DNA of 64,000 bases from Nocardia stercoris (GCF_003696265.1 NZ_RFFH01000001.1:310001-374000); one strand, 5' to 3'; shown: positions 1-9,485, numbered from the stretch's first letter. Notes: a model not told the origin generated them from the sequence alone. Numbers and translations are program-made.

Positions 1-758
1 CCGCACGGCGGCGGGGGCCGATTCTGTTGCGGGGTGCGCGGACCCATGGGATCGGGACCACCGACCAGCATCTGCTCGACGGACGGGGGCCCAGTGATTG
101 GGTGCATACCGATCCGTGGCGGGTGTTGCGGATCCAGAGCGAATTCGTCGAAGGGTTCGGGGCGCTGGCCGAAGTGCCCAGGGCGGTAGCGGTTTTCGGG
201 TCGGCGCGGACGACGGACGAGTCGCCGGAGTACCGGACCGGGCAGGAGCTGGGTGCGGCGCTGGCCGAGGCCGGGTTCGCGGTGATCACCGGGGGCGGGC
301 CGGGCGCGATGGCGGCGGCCAACCGGGGAGCCTGTGAGGCCGGCGGGTATTCGATCGGGCTGGGGATCGAGTTGCCGTTCGAGCAGGGGCTCAACGAGTG
401 GGTCGATCTGGGGATCAACTTCCGGTACTTCTTCGCCCGCAAGACCATGTTCGTCAAGTACGCGCAGGCGTTCGTCTGTCTGCCCGGCGGATTCGGCACC
501 CTCGACGAGCTGTTCGAGGCGCTCACCCTGGTGCAGACCCGCAAGATCACCCGCTTCCCGATCGTGCTGCTCGGCTCGAATTACTGGTCCGGCCTGGTGG
601 ATTGGCTGCGGGAGACGGTGGTGGCGACGGGGAAGGCGTCGGCGTCCGATCTCGAACTGCTGACGGTGACCGACAGTATCGAGGAGGTCGTCGAGCTGGT
701 GACCATGGCAGCGGCCGCGCGGGACGATACGCGCGCCGGAACGGAGGATCGCTGGTGA
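1..758 (+). CDS. LOG-family nucleotide phosphoribohydrolase-like protein (5' end outside window)
   Basis: Rossmann-fold protein of the LOG (lysine decarboxylase-like, TIGR00730) family. Characterised members cleave cytokinin or other nucleoside 5'-monophosphates to base and ribose 5-phosphate. The family signature PGGFGTLDE with the following glutamate is present near codon 157, and GGGPGAM forms the nucleotide loop. The frame stays open to the left edge, and the upstream codons read as sensible protein (GPILLRG), so the gene probably starts outside the window; a TTG at 27 is the only in-frame start inside. It overlaps the next LOG gene by 4 nt, so the two are probably co-translated. Being paralogues, they may act as partners. 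The substrate cannot be told from sequence. Confidence 0.85.
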   Translation, partial: ARRRGPILLRGARTHGIGTTDQHLLDGRGPSDWVHTDPWRVLRIQSEFVEGFGALAEVPRAVAVFGSARTTDESPEYRTGQELGAALAEAGFAVITGGGPGAMAAANRGACEAGGYSIGLGIELPFEQGLNEWVDLGINFRYFFARKTMFVKYAQAFVCLPGGFGTLDELFEALTLVQTRKITRFPIVLLGSNYWSGLVDWLRETVVATGKASASDLELLTVTDSIEEVVELVTMAAAARDDTRAGTEDRW

Positions 759-1297
759 GCGCCCACGCGGTGTGCGTCTACTGCTCGGCAAGTGTCACCG
801 ACCCCGACGATCTGGCCCTGGCCGCCTCGGTCGGCACCGAGATCGCAAGGCGTGGTTGGAGTCTGGTGTCCGGCGGCGGCCGGGTGTCGATGATGGGCGC
901 GGTGGCCGCGGCCGCCCGCGCCGGTGGCGCGCACACCCTGGGGGTGATCCCGAAGCGGCTTGTGCACCGCGAGCTGGCCGACGTAGATGCCGACGAACTC
1001 GTCGTCACCGACACCATGCGGGAGCGCAAGCAGGTGATGGAGGATCGTGCCGACGCGTTTCTCACCCTGCCCGGCGGCATCGGCACCCTGGAAGAGTTCT
1101 TCGAGACCTGGACCGGCGGCTACCTGGGCCAGCACGACAAGCCGGTCGTGGTGCTCGATCCGCGCGGTCACTTCCGTGGCCTGTTCGACTGGATCGACAC
1201 CCTGGGCAGTGAGTTCGTCGGTGCGCGTGCCCGGGACCGGATCCTGGTGACCGGCGACCCCGACCTCGCGTTCGCGGCGCTCGCGCCCAAGGCCTGA
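755..1297 (+). CDS. LOG-family cytokinin riboside 5'-monophosphate phosphoribohydrolase (Rv1205-like)
   Basis: Compact 180-residue LOG protein, about the size of M. tuberculosis Rv1205, which is known to make cytokinin. Visible motifs are the N-terminal VCVYCSAS strand, SGGGRVSMMGAV, the MRERK segment and the catalytic PGGIGTLEEFFE motif. The start is GTG at 755, chosen because GGAGGA sits at 743-748 and because it gives a classic overlap with the upstream paralogue's stop. The neighbours fadD6, folP2 and gpgS follow in the order recalled for M. tuberculosis. Predicted cytosolic; AMP-type cytokinin nucleotides are the likely substrate by family only. Confidence 0.93.
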   Translation: MSAHAVCVYCSASVTDPDDLALAASVGTEIARRGWSLVSGGGRVSMMGAVAAAARAGGAHTLGVIPKRLVHRELADVDADELVVTDTMRERKQVMEDRADAFLTLPGGIGTLEEFFETWTGGYLGQHDKPVVVLDPRGHFRGLFDWIDTLGSEFVGARARDRILVTGDPDLAFAALAPKA

Positions 1298-1330
1298 ATC
1301 ATCGAAATCCATAGGGGGAGTGACTGTCCC

Positions 1331-3082
1331 GTGTCCGATACGTTCAATCTGCTCGACCTGGCACGCGGCGTGCCCGGCATGGCTCTCGACGCGCCCGGCA
1401 TGGTGCGCGGCGCGCTCGGCATGATCGTCGGCCGGGACAGCCGCCGCTCGCTCGGCCTGATGTTCCAGCGCGCGGCGCACGACCATCCGGACCGCCCGTT
1501 CCTGCGGTTCGAGGACACCGAGTACAGCTACCGCGAGGCGAACGAGCTGGTGAACCGGTACGCCGCGGTGCTCGCCGCGCGCGGTGCCGGCCGCGGCGAC
1601 GTGGTCGGCATCCTCATGACCAATCGCCCCGAGACGCTGTTCGTGGTGCTGGCCACGGTGAAAATCGGTGCCACAGCGGGCCTGCTGAACCACAACCAGC
1701 GCGATCAGGTGCTGGCCCACAGCTTCTCGCTGCTCGACAGCACGGTGAACGTGATCGGGGACGAGTGTCTGCCCGCCCTGGACACGCTGCCCGAGCCGCC
1801 CGCGAACCAGCTCCGCAGCGATGAGCTGGCAACCCTGGCCGCCACCGCGTCGGCCGCAGATCCCTTGGTATGCAACGATATTCGCGCTCACGAGCGCGCG
1901 TTCCTGATCTTCACCTCCGGCACCACCGGACTGCCCAAGGCGAGCGTGATGAGCCACCTGCGCTGGATCAAGGGCAGCGCCGGGCTCGGCGGGCTCGGGG
2001 TCCGGCTCCGCGGTGGCGACACCATGTACTGCTGCCTGCCGCTGTACCACAACAACGCGCTGACGGTCGCGCTCGGTTCGGTGCTGTACGCGGGTGCCAC
2101 CTTCGCCCTGTCCCGCAAATTCTCCGCGTCCCGCTTCTGGGACGAGGTGGTGGCCACCCGTTCCACCGCGTTCGTCTACATCGGTGAGCTCTGCCGGTAC
2201 CTGCTGAACCAGGAACCGCGGCCGATCGAACGGCGCAACCGGGTGCGGGTCGTGGTCGGCAACGGCCTGCGGCCGGAGCTGTGGGACGAGTTCCAGCGTC
2301 GCTTCCGGATCCGCCGGGTCGCCGAGTTCTACGGATCCAGCGAGGGAAACCTGGCCTTCGTCAACGCTTTCGGGCTGCCGCGCACCGCCGGTTTCGCGGC
2401 TCAGCCGTACGCGATCGTCGAGGTCGACGAGGACACCGGTAAGGCGCGCCGCTTCACCGACGACCGGCTTCGGCGGGTGCGGCGGGGTGGGGTGGGGCTG
2501 CTGCTCGCCAAGGTCACCGCCGGATCGCCGTTCGACGGCTACACCGACGCTTCCGCGACCGAATCCAAGCTGGTCCGAAACGGTTTCGCCACCGGTGACG
2601 CCTGGTTCGACACCGGTGACCTGGTGCGGGATCAGGGCTGGCGGCACATCGCTTTCGCCGACCGGCTGGGCGACACCTTCCGTTGGAAAGGCGAGAACGT
2701 GGCCACCACCGAGGTGGAGGGCGCGTTCACCGGCGCACCCGGAGTGAGTCAGGCCGTCGTGTACGGCGTCGAGGTGCCCGGCACCGACGGCAAGGCCGGT
2801 ATGGCCGCTGTCACCCTCGCCCCGGGTGCGGTCTTCGACGGTCCCGCGCTGGGAGCCTGGCTGACCGGCCGCCTGCCCGCCTACGCGGTCCCGCTGTTCG
2901 TTCGCGTGGTGGACGAGCTGGAATCCACGTCCACGTTCAAGAGCCGCAAGGTGGAACTGCGCAAGCAGGGCTACAACCCCGACGAGGACGGCACCGAATA
3001 CGTGCTCGTGGGCACCGCGTACGTGCCCTTCTACCCGGAGTACCCGGCGGAGATCGCCGGGGGAGCGGTCCGCAAGCCCTGA
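1331..3082 (+). CDS. fadD6: Long-chain acyl-CoA synthetase FadD6
   Basis: AMP-forming fatty-acid:CoA ligase of 583 residues, close to the length of mycobacterial FadD6. The adenylation signature TSGTTGLPK lies near residue 193, followed by YGSSEGN (A5-type motif), the hinge region TGDLVRDQGWRHIAFADRLGD and the C-terminal lysine region of the ANL superfamily. It activates long-chain fatty acids to acyl-CoA for import, beta-oxidation or lipid synthesis. The N-terminus is amphipathic (repeats of gly-met-ala-leu type), which suits membrane association. GTG at 1331 is used, preceded by a G-rich stretch at 1314-1319. The gap to the LOG gene is 33 nt, so it may share a transcript. Confidence 0.93.
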   Translation: MSDTFNLLDLARGVPGMALDAPGMVRGALGMIVGRDSRRSLGLMFQRAAHDHPDRPFLRFEDTEYSYREANELVNRYAAVLAARGAGRGDVVGILMTNRPETLFVVLATVKIGATAGLLNHNQRDQVLAHSFSLLDSTVNVIGDECLPALDTLPEPPANQLRSDELATLAATASAADPLVCNDIRAHERAFLIFTSGTTGLPKASVMSHLRWIKGSAGLGGLGVRLRGGDTMYCCLPLYHNNALTVALGSVLYAGATFALSRKFSASRFWDEVVATRSTAFVYIGELCRYLLNQEPRPIERRNRVRVVVGNGLRPELWDEFQRRFRIRRVAEFYGSSEGNLAFVNAFGLPRTAGFAAQPYAIVEVDEDTGKARRFTDDRLRRVRRGGVGLLLAKVTAGSPFDGYTDASATESKLVRNGFATGDAWFDTGDLVRDQGWRHIAFADRLGDTFRWKGENVATTEVEGAFTGAPGVSQAVVYGVEVPGTDGKAGMAAVTLAPGAVFDGPALGAWLTGRLPAYAVPLFVRVVDELESTSTFKSRKVELRKQGYNPDEDGTEYVLVGTAYVPFYPEYPAEIAGGAVRKP

Positions 3083-3125
3083 GGCGCGCTCGAGCCACCG
3101 TAGGGGGCCCTAACGGACCCGTCGG

Positions 3126-3131
3126 TACATT
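3126..3131 (+). promoter_or_regulatory. Candidate -10 (TACATT) for leaderless folP2
   Basis: TACATT ends 6 nt before the folP2 ATG and no Shine-Dalgarno is visible, the arrangement typical of leaderless actinobacterial transcripts. No convincing -35 is seen. Confidence 0.5.
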
Positions 3132-3137
3132 GGACGC

Positions 3138-4016
3138 ATGATCATCGCGCCACCGCCGTCCACGCTGTGCGGAAAACCGGTGGCGGTCGATCGAGCGCTG
3201 GTCATGGCGATCGTGAACCGGACCCCGGATTCGTTCTACGACCGCGGCGCCACCTTCACCGACGACGCGGCCATGGCGGCCGTGGACCGGGCCGTGGCCG
3301 AGGGGGCCGATCTGGTCGATATCGGCGGGGTCAAGGCCGGACCGGGCGTCGAGGTGGACGCCGCCGAGGAGGCGCGCCGGGTGGTGCCGTTCGTGGCGGC
3401 CATCCGGGAACGGCATCCGGACCTGTTGATCAGTGTGGATACCTGGCGTGCCGATGTCGCGCGGGCCGCGGTGGCCGAAGGTGCGGATCTGATCAACGAC
3501 ACCTGGGCGGGCGCGGACCCGGATCTGGTCGGGGTGGCCGCGGAACTCGGGGTCGGACTGGTGTGCAGTCACACCGGGGGCGCGCGGCCGCGGACCCGGC
3601 CGCATCGCGTGCATTACGACGACGTGGTGACCGAAGTCACAGAAACGCTGGTAGCGGCCGCGGAACGGGCCGCGGCGGCGGGTGTGCGGGCCGATTCGAT
3701 CTTGATCGATCCGACCCACGATTTCGGGAAGAACACCTATCACGGGCTCGCGTTGTTGCGCTCCGTAGACGTTCTCGTTAAAACCGGATGGCCAGTATTG
3801 ATGGCGCTCAGCAATAAGGATTTCATCGGAGAGACACTCGGTGTCGGTCTTTCCGAGCGATTGGAGGGAACCTTGGCGGCGACCGCATGGTCCGCCGCGG
3901 CCGGCGCCCGGGTCTTCCGCGTCCACGAGGTCGCCGCGACCCGGCGAGTCGTGGACATGACAGCGGCCATTGCGGGCCTCCGGCCCCCGGCACGAACCCT
4001 GCGAGGTTTGGTATGA
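3138..4016 (+). CDS. folP2: Dihydropteroate synthase paralogue FolP2
   Basis: TIM-barrel protein of the pterin-binding family, 292 residues. It keeps the N-terminal strand AIVNRTPDSFYDRG, but the canonical p-aminobenzoate/pyrophosphate loop ESTRPG is replaced by VKAGPG after DIGG, and the usual MHMRGTP element is replaced by SHTGGARPRTRP. These differences match the FolP2 subfamily, which in mycobacteria is known not to act as the folate-pathway DHPS. The true reaction is unknown. The gene sits directly before gpgS with a 4-nt ATGA overlap, so a link to methylglucose lipopolysaccharide or cofactor metabolism is more likely than folate synthesis. Probably leaderless. Confidence 0.9.
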   Translation: MIIAPPPSTLCGKPVAVDRALVMAIVNRTPDSFYDRGATFTDDAAMAAVDRAVAEGADLVDIGGVKAGPGVEVDAAEEARRVVPFVAAIRERHPDLLISVDTWRADVARAAVAEGADLINDTWAGADPDLVGVAAELGVGLVCSHTGGARPRTRPHRVHYDDVVTEVTETLVAAAERAAAAGVRADSILIDPTHDFGKNTYHGLALLRSVDVLVKTGWPVLMALSNKDFIGETLGVGLSERLEGTLAATAWSAAAGARVFRVHEVAATRRVVDMTAAIAGLRPPARTLRGLV

Positions 4017-4969
4017 CGACCACACCGGAACCGACCATCGATCTCGAGCCCGCCGCCTGGGCAACGAGCAACACCTGGGACCGCCCCGACTGGACCGTCG
4101 AGGAGCTGGTCGCCGCCAAGGCCGGCCGCACCGTCTCCGTGGTGCTGCCCGCACTCAACGAAGAAAAGACGGTCGCCGCCGTCGTGGCCAGTATCCGGCC
4201 CCTGCTGGGCACGCTGGTCGACGAACTCGTCGTCCTGGACTCCGGCAGCACCGACGCCACCGCCGAGCGCGCCCGGGCCGCCGGCGCCCGCGTCGTCAGC
4301 CGCGAGCAGGCGGTGCCGGAACTCGAGCCGGTACCGGGCAAGGGCGAGGTGCTGTGGCGGTCGCTGGCCGCGACCACCGGCGACCTGGTGGCCTTCGTGG
4401 ACTCCGACCTGATCGACCCCGACCCGATGTTCGTGCCCAATCTGCTCGGCCCGCTGCTGACCGTCCCGGACCTGCATCTGGTGAAGGCCTACTATCAGCG
4501 CCCGCTGCGCCAGGGCGAGTCGGTGGACCACAACGGCGGCGGCCGGGTGACCGAACTGGTCGCGCGCCCGCTGCTCGCGGCGCTGCGGCCCGATCTGGGC
4601 CAGGTGCTGCAGCCGCTGGGCGGCGAATACGCCGGCACCCGGGAACTGCTGACCGCGGTGCCGTTCGCGCCCGGCTACGGCGTCGAGATCGGGCTGCTGC
4701 TGGACACTTTCGACCTGCTGGGCCTGTCGGCCATCGGCCAGGTCAACCTGGGTGTCCGCACCCACCGCAACCGGCCGCTGTCGGACCTCGGCGTCATGAG
4801 CCGCCAGATCGTGGGAACCATGCTGGCCCGCACCGGAATTCGCGACTCCGCCGCGCCGCTGACCCAGTTCCCGTTCGTGGCGGGCGAATTCACCGCCATC
4901 GCCACGGAAGTCTCACTCGCCGACCGGCCACCGATGAACACACTGCGGCCGGTGGGCGTCGCCGCCTAG
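4013..4969 (+). CDS. gpgS: Glucosyl-3-phosphoglycerate synthase GpgS
   Basis: GT-A fold glycosyltransferase (GT81), 318 residues, near the 324 of the M. tuberculosis enzyme. It transfers glucose from UDP-glucose to 3-phosphoglycerate, the first step of methylglucose lipopolysaccharide synthesis. The N-terminal VVLPALNEEKTVAAVV strand, the metal-binding DSDLIDPDP motif and the G-E-Y-A-G acceptor region are present. ATG at 4013 overlaps the folP2 stop and is preferred over upstream in-frame codons because it fits the family's N-terminus. With the glgC and glgM genes further right, the window holds several steps of alpha-glucan metabolism. Confidence 0.95.
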   Translation: MTTTPEPTIDLEPAAWATSNTWDRPDWTVEELVAAKAGRTVSVVLPALNEEKTVAAVVASIRPLLGTLVDELVVLDSGSTDATAERARAAGARVVSREQAVPELEPVPGKGEVLWRSLAATTGDLVAFVDSDLIDPDPMFVPNLLGPLLTVPDLHLVKAYYQRPLRQGESVDHNGGGRVTELVARPLLAALRPDLGQVLQPLGGEYAGTRELLTAVPFAPGYGVEIGLLLDTFDLLGLSAIGQVNLGVRTHRNRPLSDLGVMSRQIVGTMLARTGIRDSAAPLTQFPFVAGEFTAIATEVSLADRPPMNTLRPVGVAA

Positions 4970-4990
4970 CGGCACTACCCGGGACGCCTC

Positions 4991-5014
4991 ACCCGGCCCG
5001 TTCGCGGGCCGGGT
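4991..5014. terminator. Bidirectional stem-loop terminator between gpgS and the small membrane protein gene
   Basis: A perfect 10-bp stem (ACCCGGCCCG / CGGGCCGGGT) closes a UUCG tetraloop. It lies between two convergent genes (stops at 4969 and 5024). There is no U tract, as is common in actinobacteria. Confidence 0.7.
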
Positions 5015-5023
5015 CGGGCTGGG

Positions 5024-5284
5024 TCAGGGCTGGGGGTTCGGGATCGGCGCCGTGGTTCCGCAGAACGGGGCGCAGTTGCCGTGAGTGATCGGGACCTGCG
5101 AGCCCGGGGTGTCGAAGTTCGTGCCGCTGACCAGCAGTAGCACCAGCAGTGCGATGAAGACCACCACGCCGAGGGTCACCACGATCAGCACGATCCACCC
5201 GCGCGGCATCAGTTCCTCGGCGATGAGCGCGCGGCCGAACGTCACGACGCCTCCTGCGACAGATGGAATACCGTTGTTCGCCAT
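5024..5284 (-). CDS. Small single-span membrane protein of unknown function
   Basis: An 86-residue protein with a short cytosolic N-terminus, one strong hydrophobic segment (about residues 29-52, WIVLIVVTLGVVVFIALLVL) and a C-terminal tail with two cysteines in NCAPFCG and a proline-rich end, predicted to lie outside the membrane. I do not recognise a family. The two close cysteines could form a disulfide. ATG at 5284 has no good Shine-Dalgarno; a start at Met-26, just before the membrane segment, is possible. It is flanked by terminators on both sides, so it is probably a separate unit. Confidence 0.6.
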   Translation of the reverse strand: MANNGIPSVAGGVVTFGRALIAEELMPRGWIVLIVVTLGVVVFIALLVLLLVSGTNFDTPGSQVPITHGNCAPFCGTTAPIPNPQP

Positions 5285-5340
5285 GGTATCCGGCGGACTC
5301 GCCGGACGCGACAGTACGACGCCGGGACCGCCGTGACGTC

Positions 5341-5374
5341 GGGGACCGGTTCGCCTCGTGGGCGATCGGTCCCC
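5341..5374 (-). terminator. Stem-loop terminator downstream of the ABC exporter operon
   Basis: GGGGACCG pairs with CGGTCCCC and an inner TCGCC/GGCGA stem continues it, after the stop of the permease gene on the minus strand. The rest of 5285-5463 shows nothing else I can name. Confidence 0.65.
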
Positions 5375-5463
5375 GGCGCCGTACCACCGGCGCGGAAAGC
5401 GCCGTAGCCGGATCGGGCATTCGGCGCGAATCGCTCAGGCGTTCAACCGAATCGGCCCGCCAC

Positions 5464-7110
5464 TCAGCGGAGATCTCGGCGGCGGAACCCGTAGAGGCCG
5501 ACGGTGATCAGGGCCGCTGCGATCGCCAGCAGTACCGCCACCGGCAGTACCGCGAACTCACCGCCGGGCAGTTTGGGCAGGTGCGCGAAGGGATTCAGGT
5601 CGAGCAGTCCCTGCGGCATATCGCCCACCGACCCGATCAGGTACAACGCCACCGCGGCCACGAACAGGCCCCACACGGTGCTCGCCCGGCGCGGCAGCAG
5701 CCCGAAACCGGCCACGGCCAGCCCGGTGAACACCCACACCGCCGGCAGCTGGACCAGCGCGCCGCCGAGCACCCGGCCCAGCTTCCCGGACACGTCGTGG
5801 GCGGCGATTCCGTACACCACGCCACAGCACAGTCCCGAGACCAGCAGTGCCAGTGCGGGTCCGGCCAGCGCGAACAGCAGATGCGAGGTGGCCCAGCGGA
5901 TCCGGCCCACCGCCGCGGCGAGCACCGGCTCGGCCCGGTCCGCGTTCTCCTCACCGGACAGGCGCAGCGCCGAGGAGATCGACATCCCGGCCGCCATCAG
6001 GCCGAGCATGGTGAACATGGCCACCAGCACGGCGTCCTCCAGCCGCTGGGTGCCGCCCAGCCGTTCGATCACGTCGATCGCGGTCTTGCTGGATCCGATC
6101 TGGTCGCCGATGCCGTGTACCACGCTGCCGATCACCGTGCCGTACAAGGCGAATCCGATCGTCCAGGCCACGATCGTGCCGCGCTGCAGCCGCCAGGCCA
6201 GCCCGATCGGCCCGGTCAGTGCCCGCCCGGCCGTGGGCGGCCCGAGTCGCTCGGCCAGCAGGCCCGCGCCCAGATCACGGTGGCGCAGCAGCGCGTACGC
6301 GAGCAGCGTCAGCAGCACGGCGGCCACCACGTGCAGGCTCAACACCCACCAGCGGTCACCGGCGAAGGGCCGGACCTGCAGCGACCAGCCCAGCGGCGAC
6401 AGCCAGGTGAGCGGGTTGGCCGGTCCGTCCCCGGACCGCATGTCGCCGACCGCGCGCAGCAGGAAAGCCGTTGCGAGGACGGCGAATCCGATCCCGCGCG
6501 CGGTCCGCGCACTGGCCGACAACTGCGCGGTCACCGCGGCCACCGTCGCGAACACCACACCGGCGCCCGCCTCGGCCAGCCCGAAGGCCAGTGAACCCGC
6601 CAGCGGTACGCCCGCGCTCGAAATGCTCAGTGCGGAAACAACTCCGGTGGCCACTGCGGCGCCGCAGGCCAGCAGCAGGGCCGCGGTCAGGTTGGCGAGC
6701 CGGCCCACCCGCGTTGCCGCGAGCAGCTCCTCCCGGCCGCTCTCCTCCTCGGCGCGAGTGTGCCGGATGACGGTGAGGATCGTGGCGATCGCGATGATCG
6801 CGTGGAACATTCCCGCCTTCCACACCCCGGCCGCGCCGTGCGAGATGTTGTACATCGGGCCGTACATGGCCAGTTCGGCGGGACTGTTCAGGATGCTCTG
6901 CCGGAAGCTCTCCAGTTCGGTGGGCGTGGAGTACACCTTGTTGGTGCTGGTGACGTACACGCTGCCCAGCGGCAGCGACAGCAGCAGCACCCACAGCGGC
7001 AGGACGATCCGGTCGCGCCGCAGGTACAGCCGGAGCAGACGCCCGGTGCCGGTGAATTCCGAAGCGCTGCGCACGAATCCGGCATCGGGACGGGCGAGGG
7101 TGGTGGTCAT
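5464..7110 (-). CDS. ABC-2 type exporter permease (Rv1217c-like)
   Basis: Polytopic membrane protein of 548 residues with roughly twelve hydrophobic segments in two homologous halves, as in the tetronasin/multidrug exporter permeases (TipB/Rv1217c type). The first half starts with [22 protein letters not shown], and the N-terminal loop carries the YGPMYN element typical of this family. It forms the membrane channel for the ATPase encoded immediately upstream, with which it overlaps by 4 nt (ATGA). In M. tuberculosis the equivalent pair exports several drugs and is repressed by the adjacent TetR protein; the same three-gene arrangement is kept here. Confidence 0.9.
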   Translation of the reverse strand: MTTTLARPDAGFVRSASEFTGTGRLLRLYLRRDRIVLPLWVLLLSLPLGSVYVTSTNKVYSTPTELESFRQSILNSPAELAMYGPMYNISHGAAGVWKAGMFHAIIAIATILTVIRHTRAEEESGREELLAATRVGRLANLTAALLLACGAAVATGVVSALSISSAGVPLAGSLAFGLAEAGAGVVFATVAAVTAQLSASARTARGIGFAVLATAFLLRAVGDMRSGDGPANPLTWLSPLGWSLQVRPFAGDRWWVLSLHVVAAVLLTLLAYALLRHRDLGAGLLAERLGPPTAGRALTGPIGLAWRLQRGTIVAWTIGFALYGTVIGSVVHGIGDQIGSSKTAIDVIERLGGTQRLEDAVLVAMFTMLGLMAAGMSISSALRLSGEENADRAEPVLAAAVGRIRWATSHLLFALAGPALALLVSGLCCGVVYGIAAHDVSGKLGRVLGGALVQLPAVWVFTGLAVAGFGLLPRRASTVWGLFVAAVALYLIGSVGDMPQGLLDLNPFAHLPKLPGGEFAVLPVAVLLAIAAALITVGLYGFRRRDLR

Positions 7111-8063
7111 TTCGCGGCCTGCGCTTTCACCGGTGTCGCGGCCTCGTCGGCGGGTTCCTGGCCGTCGAGCGAATAGTGGCGCAGGAACAGCTCTTCCAGG
7201 GTCGGCGGCTGGCTGACCAGGCTGCGGATCCCGGCGTCACCGAGGACCTTGATCAGCTCGCCCAGATGCGCGGAGTCGACCTGGCAGCGCAGGGTCGAAC
7301 CCTCGCGGGAGATGTCCTCGACACCCTCGATCCGGCTGAGATCGCCGGGGTCGCCGATCAATTCGGCGGTGATCGAGGTGCGGGACAGGTGCCGCATCTC
7401 GGCCAGTGAACCGCTCTCCACGGTCTTGCCCGCCCGGATGATGGTGACCCGATCGCACAGTGCCTCGACCTCGGACAGGATGTGGCTGGACAGCAGCACC
7501 GTGGTGCCGCGCGCGGACGCCTCGCGGACGCATTCGCGGAAGAGCTGTTCCATCAACGGATCCAGGCCCGAGGTGGGTTCGTCGAGCAGCAGCAGCCGCG
7601 CCGTGGAGGAGAACGCCGCGATCAGGGCGACCTTCTGCCGGTTGCCCTTCGAATACGCGCGGGCCTTCTTGCGCGGATCGAGTTCGAACCGCTCGATCAG
7701 CTCGGCCCGCCGCGCGTTGTCCACGCCGCCGCGCATGGACCCGAGCAGGTCGATGGTCTCACCACCGGACAGCGACGGCCACAGCGTCACATCGCCTGGT
7801 ACGTAGGCTAGTTCGCGATGCAGGGCCACAGCGTCGGACCACGGGTCGCGGCCCAGGACCGTGGCCTCGCCGGAGGTCCGGGCCAGCATGCCGAGCAGGA
7901 CCCGGATGGTGGTGGACTTGCCGGCACCGTTCGGGCCGAGGAAGCCGTGGACCTCGCCCTCGTTGACGGTGAGGTCGAGGCCGTCGAGGGCGCGCACGGC
8001 GCCGAAGTGCTTGTGGAGTCGTGCTACCGCGATGGCGGGTGCCGGTGTCGATGTCGAGGACAT
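7107..8063 (-). CDS. ABC exporter ATP-binding protein (Rv1218c-like)
   Basis: 318-residue ATPase of the DrrA/multidrug class. Walker [10 protein letters not shown], a variant signature YSKGNRQKV, Walker [13 protein letters not shown] and the H-loop SSHILSE are all visible, with a C-terminal domain typical of drug-exporter ATPases. ATG at 8063 is chosen because AAGGAG lies 5-6 nt upstream; longer in-frame readings to 8552 are overlap with the TetR gene. It is the first structural gene of the exporter pair, 26 nt after the regulator gene on the same strand, so all three genes probably form one operon. Confidence 0.93.
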   Translation of the reverse strand: MSSTSTPAPAIAVARLHKHFGAVRALDGLDLTVNEGEVHGFLGPNGAGKSTTIRVLLGMLARTSGEATVLGRDPWSDAVALHRELAYVPGDVTLWPSLSGGETIDLLGSMRGGVDNARRAELIERFELDPRKKARAYSKGNRQKVALIAAFSSTARLLLLDEPTSGLDPLMEQLFRECVREASARGTTVLLSSHILSEVEALCDRVTIIRAGKTVESGSLAEMRHLSRTSITAELIGDPGDLSRIEGVEDISREGSTLRCQVDSAHLGELIKVLGDAGIRSLVSQPPTLEELFLRHYSLDGQEPADEAATPVKAQAAK

Positions 8064-8089
8064 CGGATCTCCTTGTCGGATGAGGTGAT

Positions 8090-8746
8090 TCAGGTGGTGG
8101 TGTCGCGAAGTGTCTGCAACGCCATGGAATCGGTGAGCAGGCCGTCGGTGTAGATCTCCAGGCCGGGCAGGAGCATGGCGTCGCTGTATTCGCGCAGCAC
8201 CGCCCGGAAGTCGAGGGGACCGGGGTGGTGGGCCTGGTACATCCGCAGGAACAGCAGCAGTCCGCCGCCGTTCTGCAGGGCCATGTACCGGGCCATGGCC
8301 GGGACGTCGTCGATCGGGCGCAGGGTGCCGGCGGCGATGCCGGTGCGGAGATAGCCCTCGGTGTCGCTGATCATTTGCTCGATCAGTGCGACCGCGAGCG
8401 GCCCGCCGTCCTGCAGGTGCCGCATCAGGTAGGCGATGTAGGGCGCGAAACCCTCGATATCGGCCAGTGACTGCAGCAGTCCCTGTGGCGTCGGCCGTTC
8501 GAGGTATTCGGTCTTCGATGCCCGGATGACCGAGCGCACGTAGTCGTCGCATGTCGCACGTAGGCCGTCCTTGGACCCGAAATGGTGATTGACCAGCCCG
8601 GGGGATACCCCGGCGGCGGCCGCGATCGCCCGCACACCGACCGCGAAGCCCTCGGTGGCGAACACCCCGATCGCGGCGTCGCGGATGCGGGCCCTGGTGG
8701 ACAGGTCCTCCGTGGGGTCGTCGCCCGAGCGCCGGATTGAACGCAT
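8090..8746 (-). CDS. TetR-family repressor of the ABC exporter operon (Rv1219c-like)
   Basis: 218-residue TetR regulator. The N-terminal HTH reads [25 protein letters not shown] (about residues 43-67), followed by an all-helical ligand domain. ATG at 8746 starts the conserved part; a longer reading from 8830 would run through the promoter and operators. There is no Shine-Dalgarno, but TAATCT lies 7 nt upstream and TTGCAT 17 bp before that, so the mRNA is probably leaderless. Two near-identical 16-bp palindromes overlap this promoter and the start codon, indicating autorepression together with the downstream exporter genes. The inducer is unknown. Confidence 0.9.
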   Translation of the reverse strand: MRSIRRSGDDPTEDLSTRARIRDAAIGVFATEGFAVGVRAIAAAAGVSPGLVNHHFGSKDGLRATCDDYVRSVIRASKTEYLERPTPQGLLQSLADIEGFAPYIAYLMRHLQDGGPLAVALIEQMISDTEGYLRTGIAAGTLRPIDDVPAMARYMALQNGGGLLLFLRMYQAHHPGPLDFRAVLREYSDAMLLPGLEIYTDGLLTDSMALQTLRDTTT

Positions 8747-8772
8747 GTTCAATAGATTAAACGCGTGTTCAA
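8737..8772. promoter_or_regulatory. Twin TetR operators
   Basis: TTGAACGCATGTTCAA (8737-8752) and TTAAACGCGTGTTCAA (8757-8772) share 14 of 16 bases, are imperfect palindromes (GAAC....GTTC), and are spaced exactly 20 bp, about two helical turns. They cover the tetR start codon and its -10, so bound repressor would block initiation. Confidence 0.7.
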
Positions 8773-8782
8773 TCGGATGCAA
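8754..8782 (-). promoter_or_regulatory. Promoter of tetR and the exporter operon
   Basis: On the minus strand, -35 TTGCAT (8777-8782), a 17-bp spacer and -10 TAATCT (8754-8759), followed by 7 nt and the ATG. This predicts a leaderless transcript. Confidence 0.6.
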
Positions 8783-8837
8783 GGGGTGTGCCCCGATGTG
8801 GCTGGCAACTCGCGTTACCCGCCCGGGCACTCCGCTT

Positions 8838-9485
8838 TCAACCCCGCGAGGCGCAGAGCAGACCGTCCCCGACCGGGATCAGCACACTGGTCAGTTGCTC
8901 GTCCTCGGCGACCGCCCGCGTCGCCGCCCGCACCGCCAGCGTGACCGGGTCGGTATGGGCCGGGTCCGGCACCCGGCCGCCCAGCAGCGCGTTGTGCAGC
9001 ACGATCGCCCCGCCCGGCCGCAACAACCGCACCGCCTGCGCCACATACATCGGGTGCTCGATCGGCGCGCAATCGATGAACACCAGGTCGTAGGCCCCGT
9101 CGGCCAGCCGGGGCAGCACGTCCAGCGCCCGGCCGTTGATCAGCCGGGTCCGCGCCGGCGGCACCTCCGCGGTCCGGAACGCCTCCCGGGCGGCCCGCTG
9201 ATGTTCGGGCTCGGAATCGATGGTGGTCAGCGTGGAATCCTCCCGCATCCCGTCCAGCAGCCACAGCCCGCTCACCCCCGCGCCGGTGCCCACCTCGACC
9301 ACCGCCCGCGCGCCCAGGAGCTGGGCATGCATGCTCAGCAGGGCACCCACCGACGGCGGAACCGGAGTCGCACCCAGCTCCACCGCGCGCTCGCGGGCGG
9401 CGAGCAGCACCTCGTCTTCGACGACGGACTCCTCGACATAAGCGAGGTTGCGATGCAGGGCCGGCGAGGCCGAAACGAAGCTCAC
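8838..9485 (-). CDS. SAM-dependent O-methyltransferase (Rv1220c-like)
   Basis: 215-residue class I methyltransferase of the catechol/caffeoyl-CoA O-methyltransferase family (Methyltransf_3). The SAM motif I reads [19 protein letters not shown], the acidic motif [16 protein letters not shown], and the metal-binding aspartates appear in [10 protein letters not shown] and VLHNALLGG. Its position divergent from sigE is as recalled for M. tuberculosis Rv1220c. The GTG start at 9485 has no Shine-Dalgarno but is 6 nt after a TAGCCT -10 element. The methyl acceptor is unknown. Confidence 0.9.
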   Translation of the reverse strand: MSFVSASPALHRNLAYVEESVVEDEVLLAARERAVELGATPVPPSVGALLSMHAQLLGARAVVEVGTGAGVSGLWLLDGMREDSTLTTIDSEPEHQRAAREAFRTAEVPPARTRLINGRALDVLPRLADGAYDLVFIDCAPIEHPMYVAQAVRLLRPGGAIVLHNALLGGRVPDPAHTDPVTLAVRAATRAVAEDEQLTSVLIPVGDGLLCASRG

